In this document: positions 46,659 to 53,847 of the stretch, one piece after another
Layout: each line of letters opens with the position of its first letter
Position numbering within the stretch: position 1 is the stretch's first letter
Assembly (NCBI RefSeq): GCF_000307105.1
Contig: NC_018645.1
Coordinates: 1,624,578 to 1,688,577 of the forward strand
Reading direction: 5' to 3'
From: Desulfobacula toluolica Tol2
GTDB lineage: Bacteria > Desulfobacterota > Desulfobacteria > Desulfobacterales > Desulfobacteraceae
DNA: 64,000 nucleotides
Notes under the pieces: generated by a model
Databases searched by the model: none
What the model was told of the DNA's origin: nothing
Seen by the model: the letters and a program-made list of their open reading frames with translations, nothing else
Program-made: the position numbers and the translations under genes

Positions 46659-47546
46659 CTATGCAGCCCTCTTTGCCGTATCAGTGGATTGTTTTACCTT
46701 CTTAAATCTTTTTAAAACAACCTCTGTAAAGGGTTTCCAGTTCCTTGTTTTTTTTGACCATCTTTCAGGATGTTTCGTTTTAGCCTTCTGATACACATGA
46801 TGACGATTTTTAAGGATTTGTATATCCCTGCCGTTGTGTCGATCTTCCGGAGTGACATAATTAATGCCGCTATGCAGATGCTCCTTATTATACCAATGAA
46901 TAAAACGATTTGCCCATTCTCTGGCATCAAATAGATTTTCAAATGGTTTGTCCGGATATTCCGGTCGATATTTTAATGTCCTGAACAATGACTCTGAGTA
47001 TGGATTATCATTGCTGATACTGGGTCTGCTGAATGAGGGAATAACTCCCAAATCCTGAAGCTTTGCCAGCATGGTGGCAGATTTCATGGGAGATCCATTA
47101 TCAGAATGCAAGGTGACTTGTTCTTCTGAAATTTTTTCTTGATTGCAGGCATCCGTTATAAGTTCAGCTGCCAAATCACCGGATTCATATTCATAAACTT
47201 GACATGCCACGGCTTTTCGGCTGTATAAATCCATCACCATATATAGGTAAAAGAACCTGCCCCTTACTGTTGACGGCAAATACGTTATGTCCCAGCTCCA
47301 CAACTGGTTCGGGGCATTTGCAATCAATGGATCAGGACTGTGCCTTTTTGCGGGAAGACTGGATTGACGGTGTTTATTCATTTTTAAGTCCCTAAGAATT
47401 CTGTACATGGTTGATTCAGAACCCAGATAAATTCCCTGGTCAGCAAGTCTTGGTACGATCTGATTTGGATTGGACTCAGCAAATTCAGGCGACTCTAATA
47501 CATTGGCTATCCGGGTCTTTTCATCATCAGACAATTTGTTACCAGG
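46659..47546 (-). pseudogene. IS3 transposase OrfB, 3' part with DDE domain
   Basis: The catalytic integrase core is complete: WDITYL (first D), HSDNGSPM (second D), and NPYSESLFRTLKY (E). Upstream is NPNQIVPRLADQGIYLGSES, typical of this IS3 subgroup. The open frame runs to the IS21 junction at 47547; the missing N-terminal helix-turn-helix part lies at 50747-50932. The gene is therefore disrupted although each half is otherwise undamaged, showing a recent event. Confidence 0.85.
47541..47546. repeat. Left target-site duplication of the IS21-family element
   Basis: ACCAGG at 47541-47546, directly repeated at 50747-50752 on the far side of the element. Confidence 0.85.
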
Positions 47547-47679
47547 TGATCAACGACAAATATTTTTTTCCTTCAACGACAATTAAAATTCCCGTTTCTC
47601 ATTCCTTTATAACCTGCTGATTTTATATTTTTTTTCATTATTAACTTGATATTTTTTGTAACATTGATAATATCCCTCA

Positions 47680-47873
47680 CGCCGGTCTGGAGGATAGGGC
47701 AACTGCTGGGAAGCAACCCGAGCGCCGTGACTGGTGACGAAGACATGGGGGGCAGTATGCTGTCCAATGTATTCTGCCCTTCCCCCCATGTTTTTGTCCT
47801 TCATGCGTTAAATCCCCGCGCCTTAGCGCGGAACAAATACCCCGTAGGGCCGCCGGAGGCATATTGTTTTTCT
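47680..47873. other. GC-rich structured segment in the IS21-family element
   Basis: No gene recognised. ACATGGGGGG (47744-47753) and CCCCCCATGT (47784-47793) form a perfect ten-pair stem with inner GGCAG/CTGCC pairing; CGCCTTAGCGCG and a GGCCGCCGG-rich tract follow. Base composition is clearly higher in G+C than in the flanking IS DNA. It may be a structured RNA, a terminator for the minus-strand passenger genes, or captured DNA. Confidence 0.4.
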
Positions 47874-48053
47874 TCATTTTTCTGCTTGATACTTGAAACC
47901 CGCTTTAATCAATATATCCTCCAAAATTATCCCAACCTCACCTCTTTTTTTGAGCTCATCAAGCATCCACCGCTGGATGCGGGCATTCACATGAACACGC
48001 TTTAGATGTGACGGCAATTTCGGTTTTGGTTTTCCTCTATATCCTCCACGCAT
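47874..48053 (-). CDS. Small basic passenger protein of the IS21-family element
   Basis: 59 residues beginning MRGGYRGKPKPKLPSHLKR, with HVNARIQRWMLDELKKRG and ILEDILIKAGF after it. A perfect AAGGAG lies six bases before the ATG. Basic N-terminus followed by a beta-strand and two helices could suit a ribbon-helix-helix DNA binder, but no family is certain. A good ribosome site and its location inside a mobile element suggest a regulator of transposition. Confidence 0.55.
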   Translation of the reverse strand: MRGGYRGKPKPKLPSHLKRVHVNARIQRWMLDELKKRGEVGIILEDILIKAGFKYQAEK

Positions 48054-48183
48054 ACCATCTCCTTTTTAAATAAAAAAACCCGAAAGCCTTGCCATTCAAA
48101 GATTATAGATAACCGTACAACGCTTTACAAAAAAAATATGTGATTTTCGCATAAAAAAATGGCCGTTTATTATTCATCTGTTT

Positions 48184-48417
48184 TTAAACAGGATTATTAT
48201 AAAAACCGGTTCTGCCATGTGTTAGGCCATGTCGTGATAATATACGCCCAATAGTTCTCACAGAAGGTATTGGCTGGATATTCTCATTCTCCATTTCCTC
48301 CCTTATAACCCTGGCGCCACAGTGCAGGCCTCTATTGTATAAATGCAGCCGTATCATTTTGACAATTTCTACGAGTTCTTCCCTGGTATATGCTGTTTCC
48401 ATATCGTGTTCGAACAT
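48184..48417 (-). CDS. Integrase-like fragment following istB
   Basis: 77 residues whose start overlaps the istB stop by one base. LHLYNRGLHCGARVIREEME and SVRTIGRILSRHGLTHGRTG resemble the region just before the DDE core of integrase-type transposases; the catalytic core itself is absent and the frame stops soon after. It may be a truncated third transposase gene or a retained short protein; translational coupling to istB supports expression. Confidence 0.55.
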   Translation of the reverse strand: MFEHDMETAYTREELVEIVKMIRLHLYNRGLHCGARVIREEMENENIQPIPSVRTIGRILSRHGLTHGRTGFYNNPV

Positions 48418-49166
48418 TATCTTGCCTCCTTTTTGGCCTGCTCCATGCGATAGCTCTCAACATTCAATTCAAAGATAATGCTGTGATGAACAAGCCTGTC
48501 GATAGCCGCAGCCGTCGTCATCGGATCTTTAAAAATCTGTTCCCACTTGGAAAAGGGAAGATTGCTGGTGATCATCAGACTGCCTTGCTCATACCGGTCT
48601 GCCAGGAAGGTGAACAGCACCTCCATCTCTTCCCGGCTTTGCTGGACATATCCGATATCATCGATAATCACGGCATCAAACCTGGAGAGGCTTTTGAGCT
48701 TTTTTGTCAACTCAAGCTCCCTTTTGGCGATCAGCAGCTCCTGAACAAGCTGGCTGCATGAGATGAAAAGGACCTGCTTTCCTTTTGCAATCAATTCATG
48801 GCCAATGGCACACAACAGATGGGTTTTCCCGCTTCCCGGATTCCCAAAGGCCAAAATATTTTCAGATCGGCTTAAAAAAGAGCCGTCGATCAGTACATTC
48901 AAATGATTAGCGACCTTTATGGGAAGGCGTTTTTTATCAAAATTTTCAAAGGTCTTTGACGGTGGCAGCTTGGATGCCCTCAGGTTCCGTGCTATCCGGT
49001 TTTGCCACCGCACTTCACATTCAAGATTCAGCAGCTGTAAAAGATACTGTTCATACCCCCATGACTCCGCCCGGGCCTGATCTGCCATTTCTTCATAGCT
49101 GCGGCGCATGGTCGGCATGTGGAGACTCTTGAGATGGTTCATGATCTGGTCATGATCACTCATCAT
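48417..49166 (-). CDS. istB: IS21-family transposition helper ATPase IstB
   Basis: 249 residues of the DnaA/IstB AAA+ type. Walker A GNPGSGKTHLL near 112, Walker B AVIIDDIGYVQQ near 170, and SNLPFSKWEQIFKD, a hallmark of the family. It assembles on DNA and directs IstA to targets. It overlaps istA by 4 bases. All motifs intact. Confidence 0.95.
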   Translation of the reverse strand: MMSDHDQIMNHLKSLHMPTMRRSYEEMADQARAESWGYEQYLLQLLNLECEVRWQNRIARNLRASKLPPSKTFENFDKKRLPIKVANHLNVLIDGSFLSRSENILAFGNPGSGKTHLLCAIGHELIAKGKQVLFISCSQLVQELLIAKRELELTKKLKSLSRFDAVIIDDIGYVQQSREEMEVLFTFLADRYEQGSLMITSNLPFSKWEQIFKDPMTTAAAIDRLVHHSIIFELNVESYRMEQAKKEAR

Positions 49167-50641
49167 GCTGCCACCTCCTTGAGAAGTTTGTCATAAAGGG
49201 TTAAATCAACTGCCGGAATATGGATATCATCTGGTCCGGCAACAGGGGCATTGGATTCCATAAGGCGCTGAACAGCATCTTTGCTGATTTCATGGCTTTC
49301 GTTTATTAAAACCGTCAAAGCACTGTCTACAGCCACTTCACTGTCTTTTGCGGCAAGGTATAGAATCTTCAAATATCTTGAGGCAGCGCTTTGAACAGTA
49401 TAGCGTTCTTTTAAATAGTCATAGGCAATCCGGAAACGGCTGGTGGGAAACATGGCATCACGATAGCGGTAGTTTTCAAACGCCCTCGGCTTTTTGACCA
49501 GGCTGTCAATGATATGCCGGTAATTGATTTTGTGCTTCCCCTCACCCCGTAACCGTGGCAAGGTGTCGATCTTTTTCTGTCCGTACCAGATTTCCAGACA
49601 TTCCATGTAAAGACGAACCTGTATTTTTTCTCCTATGAGCCTGCTGTTCACTGAGTAGACATTGTGATTGACTCGTATGGTACTGCTGGGACCGACTTTT
49701 AAATCCAGTTTTTTACATGAGTCGATCCGGCGTTTGGGGAGCCGATGCAGGAGTTCCACTTCTTCTGCAAGGCGGCCTTTTCGGCCGGCATTCAGTTGCC
49801 CAAACAACCTGGACAGAAAACTCTCATACTCTTCCCGGTCTTTAAAATCCCGGTGACCTCTCAATAACAGGGCTTGTTCAACGGCTTTTTTGAACCGGTA
49901 ATTGCGCTGCTCCACATCACCATTTTCATTGGGGCTGGACGGGTTCGTTTTAGAAGGAGTCAGACCGTAATGGTCGACAAGATCCTGATATCTGCGGGTG
50001 AACTCTTCCGGGTGGGTCTCCTTGTTGACAGCGGCAGCCAAGCGATCTGTGCGGTGATGATACGGTACACCGCCCAATTCCCATAAAGCATTTTGCAGGC
50101 CCTGGCTCAGGCTTTCAAAACTCTCGGAGAAACATATGGTACCGGTTTCCCAGTTGGAATAGGTTAAAACAAAATGATAAATCATGTGATCAAAAGGAAC
50201 GCCGGATATGGTGATGCCCAGCTCATCCATATGGGTGAAGTCAGACTGGCATAATTCGCCCGGCTTATGAATTTGAGCGAAGAAAATTTCTTTACCCGGT
50301 CCTTCTGTTGCCCTCCAATGTTTTATCCTCCGTTGCAAGGTCCTCAACTGCCCATCGGCAAATCGGCTTGGCTGGTTTCTTTGAAGATCCTCAAAAATGG
50401 TTTTGGCTTCCAACCCCGGATTTATTGATAACATTCCTTTGATACCATCCCATACGTCTTCAAACGGGTCCTTACGTGTTCTCCAGTTATGCTCCTGTTT
50501 AAGTTCGCTTGGCAATTTGCCCATTTTACGGTACTTTCGAGCCGTTTTTTCATCCATACCTGCTTTCATTGCTGCTATCCCGAAATTTTTTTCAGTTTGA
50601 ATCAACTTGAATAACCTCCTCACTTGCTGGTCCGTTACCAT
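49163..50641 (-). CDS. istA: IS21-family transposase IstA
   Basis: 492 residues from ATG 50641, selected because GAAAGGAG precedes it; a start 18 bases further upstream is possible. N-terminal helix-turn-helix (VRRLFKLIQTEKNFGIAAMKAGM), DDE core with QSDFTHMDELG, the conserved HHRTDRLAAAV and NENGDVEQRNYRFK, then the C-terminal beta-barrel (LKVGPSSTIRVNHNVYSV). All catalytic acidic residues are present, so the element may be active. Confidence 0.95.
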   Translation of the reverse strand: MVTDQQVRRLFKLIQTEKNFGIAAMKAGMDEKTARKYRKMGKLPSELKQEHNWRTRKDPFEDVWDGIKGMLSINPGLEAKTIFEDLQRNQPSRFADGQLRTLQRRIKHWRATEGPGKEIFFAQIHKPGELCQSDFTHMDELGITISGVPFDHMIYHFVLTYSNWETGTICFSESFESLSQGLQNALWELGGVPYHHRTDRLAAAVNKETHPEEFTRRYQDLVDHYGLTPSKTNPSSPNENGDVEQRNYRFKKAVEQALLLRGHRDFKDREEYESFLSRLFGQLNAGRKGRLAEEVELLHRLPKRRIDSCKKLDLKVGPSSTIRVNHNVYSVNSRLIGEKIQVRLYMECLEIWYGQKKIDTLPRLRGEGKHKINYRHIIDSLVKKPRAFENYRYRDAMFPTSRFRIAYDYLKERYTVQSAASRYLKILYLAAKDSEVAVDSALTVLINESHEISKDAVQRLMESNAPVAGPDDIHIPAVDLTLYDKLLKEVAA

Positions 50642-50746
50642 CCAAATCTCTCCTTTCATAAGATTTGGCGGCTTTTACCATTTTTTTGATTTATATTTCA
50701 GGAATTTTAATTGTCGTTCGGCGGGTATTATATATGACGCTGATCA

Positions 50747-50932
50747 ACCAGGGTCGGCTCGGGAGCCTTTTCGGCTGTCCAATAGGCCATTTTTGCTCCA
50801 CCGCTGAAGGGTTCGAATGGTCAGTCCCAATAATTGGGCTGCCTTGCTTTTTCGTGCCCCTGATTTACAGGCCTCTGAAATCAATTTCAACACAGTTTTT
50901 TTGTCTTCTTGACTGATCAATCGTCCTCTGAC
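50747..50932 (-). pseudogene. IS3 transposase OrfB, 5' part
   Basis: Reads LISQEDKKTVLKLISEACKS and AAQLLGLTIRTLQRWSKNGL, ending SRKGSRADPG at the IS21 junction; it continues as NKLSDDEKT at 47546. It overlaps OrfA in another frame. A run of nine T (50953-50961; A9 on the coding strand) in OrfA is a likely slippery site for the OrfAB frameshift. Confidence 0.8.
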
Positions 50933-51414
50933 TCCCCCCAGATTTCCTGGGCTTTTTTTTTAAGAACCAGCAAGGCTGCTGTTTCTGCCAGAGCTTTGTC
51001 TTTACGGGACAGGTCTTTTTTTAGAGCAGCGATTTCTTTTTTAAGATTTTTGTACTCTTCAATTTGTTCTTTATTCGCCTTCGGGATTATTGCTGATATG
51101 GCATCTTTTTTCCACTGGTCCAAATTATGGATAAAAATACCATTTTTGCGGCACCAGGCAGTGCGTTCGTCAGCAGTCATGGAACCTGTTTTAATTATTG
51201 CTGAAATACGTTCTTCGGCTGTCCAGTCTTTGGGGCGTTTTTCTTTTGATTTCAATTTTATGCTTCCGTTTTGTTTGTATTCTCTTAACCATTTACCGAT
51301 TGTAGACCGGCCAACACCTAATTCTTTTGCAATTTCATGGTGGGGTTTGTTTCCCTGTAACACCTTTTTTAACACAGCTTCTTTTAATTGAATAGAATAT
51401 CCCATATTTATCAC
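50917..51414 (-). CDS. IS3 transposase OrfA
   Basis: 165 residues. Helix-turn-helix (KPHHEIAKELGVGRSTIGKWLREY), a second DNA-binding part and a leucine-zipper-like coiled coil near the C-terminus (EEYKNLKKEIAALKKDLSRK). The A9 run near codon 153 would shift ribosomes into OrfB. Intact. Confidence 0.88.
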   Translation of the reverse strand: MINMGYSIQLKEAVLKKVLQGNKPHHEIAKELGVGRSTIGKWLREYKQNGSIKLKSKEKRPKDWTAEERISAIIKTGSMTADERTAWCRKNGIFIHNLDQWKKDAISAIIPKANKEQIEEYKNLKKEIAALKKDLSRKDKALAETAALLVLKKKAQEIWGESEDD

Positions 51415-51470
51415 CTCAATGCCCCAAATTTAATTTTTAATTGAGGCGACATCTATCCTGACACAGGGGG

Positions 51471-51554
51471 ATAGACACCATTGATCAAGGTGGTTGGCGT
51501 ATTGAAGATGTTGCCACTTTTTTTTTGATCAAGCAGAAACCATTGAAAAATATC
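51471..51554 (+). pseudogene. Middle fragment of the interrupted DUF4214 gene
   Basis: Reads IDTIDQGGWRIEDVATFFFD and QAETIEKY, the second half of a DUF4214 unit (giant protein: DFTIEMVANSFFDQAEAQAIY). It directly follows the IS3 right end and is cut again by a solitary copy of that end. Confidence 0.75.
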
Positions 51555-51613
51555 CACCTCAATGCCTCGAATTTAATTTTTAATTGAGGCGACATCTATC
51601 CTGACACAGGGGG
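51555..51613. repeat. Solitary copy of the IS3-element end
   Basis: About 59 bases (CACCTCAATGCC ... CTGACACAGGGGG) repeat the sequence at 51412-51470 with only a few changes. No transposase is attached, so it is a leftover from another insertion or a rearrangement. Confidence 0.75.
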
Positions 51614-51632
51614 TGTCAATTCAATCGTCTAG

Positions 51633-51782
51633 TGGTTTGTTTATGACCAGGATACATATATAGTGGAAGATATGAGCCAAAATATCGATGGCATCTTTGT
51701 CGATGGTATTGATTTGATCCTCCAATTGCAAGGTGTTATTGCGCTGGACGGCGAACTAAACAACATTGTTCTCTTTAGTTAA
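51633..51782 (+). pseudogene. 3' end of a DUF4214/type I secreted protein gene
   Basis: 49 codons and a stop: WFVYDQDTYIVEDMSQNIDG, then IFVDGIDLILQLQGVIALDG and a hydrophobic end LNNIVLFS. This looks like the terminal export-signal region of repeat-rich type I substrates. With the fragments at 46416 and 51471 it gives the start, middle and end of one lost surface protein. Confidence 0.6.
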
Positions 51783-51806
51783 AACCTGGGAGCCAAAATC
51801 GGGGGA

Positions 51807-53168
51807 TCAATTATCAGCATTTTCAGATAATAGTTGTGCAATATATTCTTCTGCCTCTTCCATATGAAAATCACTACTTGTCGCAAGTCTGATAATATTT
51901 TTTGCCCAATCCATAAAATTTTCATTGTTTGTTGACGTTCCAAGTCCAGAATTAGCAAACAAAATACCGATTTCAGTTTTTTTCGTTAACATAGCGGCAT
52001 CTGCCGGGTCGCCGGTTGCAGCTTTAGCACCATTGATGACCGCCATAATTGCCTGGTCACGCCTAAGCGCTCCTTGGTCAAGCGCTCCTACCCAATAGGC
52101 AAGTCCTTCTGCTGTTGGAGTACGGCTTAAGGTATTCTGGAAAATTGTGGTGATAAATTGACTATTGCTGGACCCTTCAGGAAATTTGTCTTTCGTTTCC
52201 GGTTGGTCAAAAAAGGATTGTGTCACCTGATCGATAGTGAATAAGCTGGTTTCAATCGCATCAACCCAATACATTAAACCACCATAAGCGGGTGCTCTCT
52301 CAAAGGTTGCTACAAAAATTTCAGTAACAAGACGTTGACTCGCCTCGGAGAAAAGCATTTCATCATCAAAGCCGTCACAGTCCTGGTCAATACCGTCTCC
52401 TCTGATTTCATAGGCCACGGGGTGGATACTTGCGTTATAATCATTGCAATCGGTATGGTCTGTTACATATCCTGATGGCTGAGTCGTTGACTCTGTTGAA
52501 TTATTCGGGTTGCCATAGCCATCACCATCATGATCCCGGTAGTAAGTTGCACTGCCCCCATATAATGCTGCGACACCATTTATGTCATCTTGCTGCGGAA
52601 TGGTAATATCTCCGGCATATGTCCTCATAATGCTCACAGGTCCGCTATCTTCATGGTACAAGCCAAGGGCATGTCCTAACTCATGCACCGCAACACGCCT
52701 GAAGTCGTTCACAGAATACTTCCAGGAAGTTGAATATACATTCCAGGATTCATTGGAATTAAAAACAATATCAGTCTCGCTGATTGTAGAGCCAACAGTC
52801 CAGATCGTACAGACGGCAAGGGTAGCCGCGCCCCAATCGTCTCCGCAAAGTGTGGAGGAAAAGCTTACTCCATTCCTATCGTCATCTGGATCGCAGGGGT
52901 CAGAATATGTCCCGGGGACAATATAAAATTGAAATATGGTAGCAACGTTCCATTCGTACATAGCCCCCTCAAAAGAATCATTCCATAATCCGTTTTGGCC
53001 CGGGATGTCCACGTAAAAAGTAGTGGTGGGTTGAGGCCATTTAGTGTTTCCTAATTGATAAGCATAAGTCGTTGATACGCAGATAAAGACCACAAGTGAT
53101 AATAGACAAGCCAAAAGAGGTTTGTTTTTAAGTGCTTTTATTGGGCAAAAATTAGAAATTTTACTCAT
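51807..53168 (-). CDS. Matrixin-like metalloprotease with MopE and DUF4214 modules
   Basis: 453 residues. Signal peptide (about 16-37). Metzincin zinc site HELGHALGLYH (H162, E163, H166, H172) followed by the Met-turn SIM. A MopE-type calcium/copper motif (DCNDYNASIHPVAYEI and DGIDQDCDG, about 240-272), then two DUF4214 units (ATFERAPAYGGLMYW; NTLSRTPTAEGLAYW, about 285-420). The DUF4214 pair is C-terminal here but N-terminal in the giant protein. A Sec signal together with modules of type I substrates is notable. It overlaps the upstream gene by 4 bases. Confidence 0.88.
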   Translation of the reverse strand: MSKISNFCPIKALKNKPLLACLLSLVVFICVSTTYAYQLGNTKWPQPTTTFYVDIPGQNGLWNDSFEGAMYEWNVATIFQFYIVPGTYSDPCDPDDDRNGVSFSSTLCGDDWGAATLAVCTIWTVGSTISETDIVFNSNESWNVYSTSWKYSVNDFRRVAVHELGHALGLYHEDSGPVSIMRTYAGDITIPQQDDINGVAALYGGSATYYRDHDGDGYGNPNNSTESTTQPSGYVTDHTDCNDYNASIHPVAYEIRGDGIDQDCDGFDDEMLFSEASQRLVTEIFVATFERAPAYGGLMYWVDAIETSLFTIDQVTQSFFDQPETKDKFPEGSSNSQFITTIFQNTLSRTPTAEGLAYWVGALDQGALRRDQAIMAVINGAKAATGDPADAAMLTKKTEIGILFANSGLGTSTNNENFMDWAKNIIRLATSSDFHMEEAEEYIAQLLSENADN

Positions 53169-53797
53169 TGATCCATATCCATTTTTTCACGCAGAATATT
53201 TTTGAATTCTTCTGCAGTCAAGCCTTTATTATCATTGTCCTTTAGTGCGAACTTAATGCCTCTTGCTGCCCCTTTGCTGAGCAATGGGGCAGTTTCTTCC
53301 TGGCTTGGGCTCATTTGTTCTAAGGCGTTATCTTTCATAACCTCTGTGACAGGTTGCTCATTGCTGGTCATTACCCTGTCCATGCCTGTGTCATCAGATT
53401 GCACCAGAAAATGGCCCTGGCTCCAGCCATACAATGGATGTACTTGTGATCTTTTCAATGATTCAACAAAGTAAATGCCATGCTCCCCCACTTGTGGAAT
53501 CTTCATATCTCTGACATCCATGGTCACATCACCAACCGTACCACCCAGGAAGCTTAATGTAATGGTGCTACTTGAATATTCCCCTTTAATAATATCTTGT
53601 ATTTCAAACGTCACATACGTATGGATACGGTTTTGGCTATTTTCTTCGGCCTCAAGGGTTAATACCGTGCCTTCAAAAACAAACTGACACTGCTGGAGCA
53701 TTTCGTCCATGGTGACTTGACGTACACTTGCTGCATGCCCATAAGAAATAGAAATTAAAAACAGATATGCCCACATTGATAGTGTTTTAAGGTGCAT
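53165..53797 (-). CDS. Secreted partner of the matrixin protease
   Basis: 210 residues with signal peptide (about 1-22, cleavage near HAASV). The domain containing CQFVFEGTVLTLEAEENSQN, IQDIIKGEYSSSTITLSFLG and VGEHGIYFVESL is a small beta domain often encoded beside matrixin-like proteases. The C-terminal part (about 185-207) resembles a single EF-hand-like helix pair (DNDNKGLTAEEFKNIL). It could be a propeptide-like inhibitor or substrate anchor; no direct evidence. Confidence 0.7.
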   Translation of the reverse strand: MHLKTLSMWAYLFLISISYGHAASVRQVTMDEMLQQCQFVFEGTVLTLEAEENSQNRIHTYVTFEIQDIIKGEYSSSTITLSFLGGTVGDVTMDVRDMKIPQVGEHGIYFVESLKRSQVHPLYGWSQGHFLVQSDDTGMDRVMTSNEQPVTEVMKDNALEQMSPSQEETAPLLSKGAARGIKFALKDNDNKGLTAEEFKNILREKMDMDQ

Positions 53798-53847
53798 AAT
53801 TTTTCTCCTTGAATAAAAAAAATAGAATAGCCTTTATGGCTAACCGG

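Larger units (their letters stand above)
47547..50746 (-). mobile_element. IS21-family element with passenger genes, 3.2 kb
   Basis: Both ends start TGATCA followed by CG-rich bases (TGATCAACGACA at the left, TGATCAGCGTCA reversed at the right). An inner AACGACAATTAAAATTCC is repeated inverted near both ends (47572-47589 and 50701-50718). It is flanked by the 6-base duplication ACCAGG. It carries istA and istB on the minus strand, then a 77-codon integrase-like ORF, a 59-codon basic protein and a GC-rich structured segment. Two-gene IS21 elements are usually 2-2.5 kb; the extra 0.8 kb is unusual. Confidence 0.85.
46520..51463 (-). mobile_element. IS3-family element, split by an IS21-family element
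   Basis: Ends TGTCAAGCAAGATGTCGCC (46520-46538) and, reversed, TGTCAGGATAGATGTCGCC (51445-51463), 16 of 19 matching. It encodes OrfA and OrfB on the minus strand. OrfB is interrupted by the element at 47547-50746; removing that and one copy of ACCAGG restores an open OrfB frame. Outer flanks are the two halves of a DUF4214 gene. The exact outer border on the right could extend to 51470. Confidence 0.8.
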
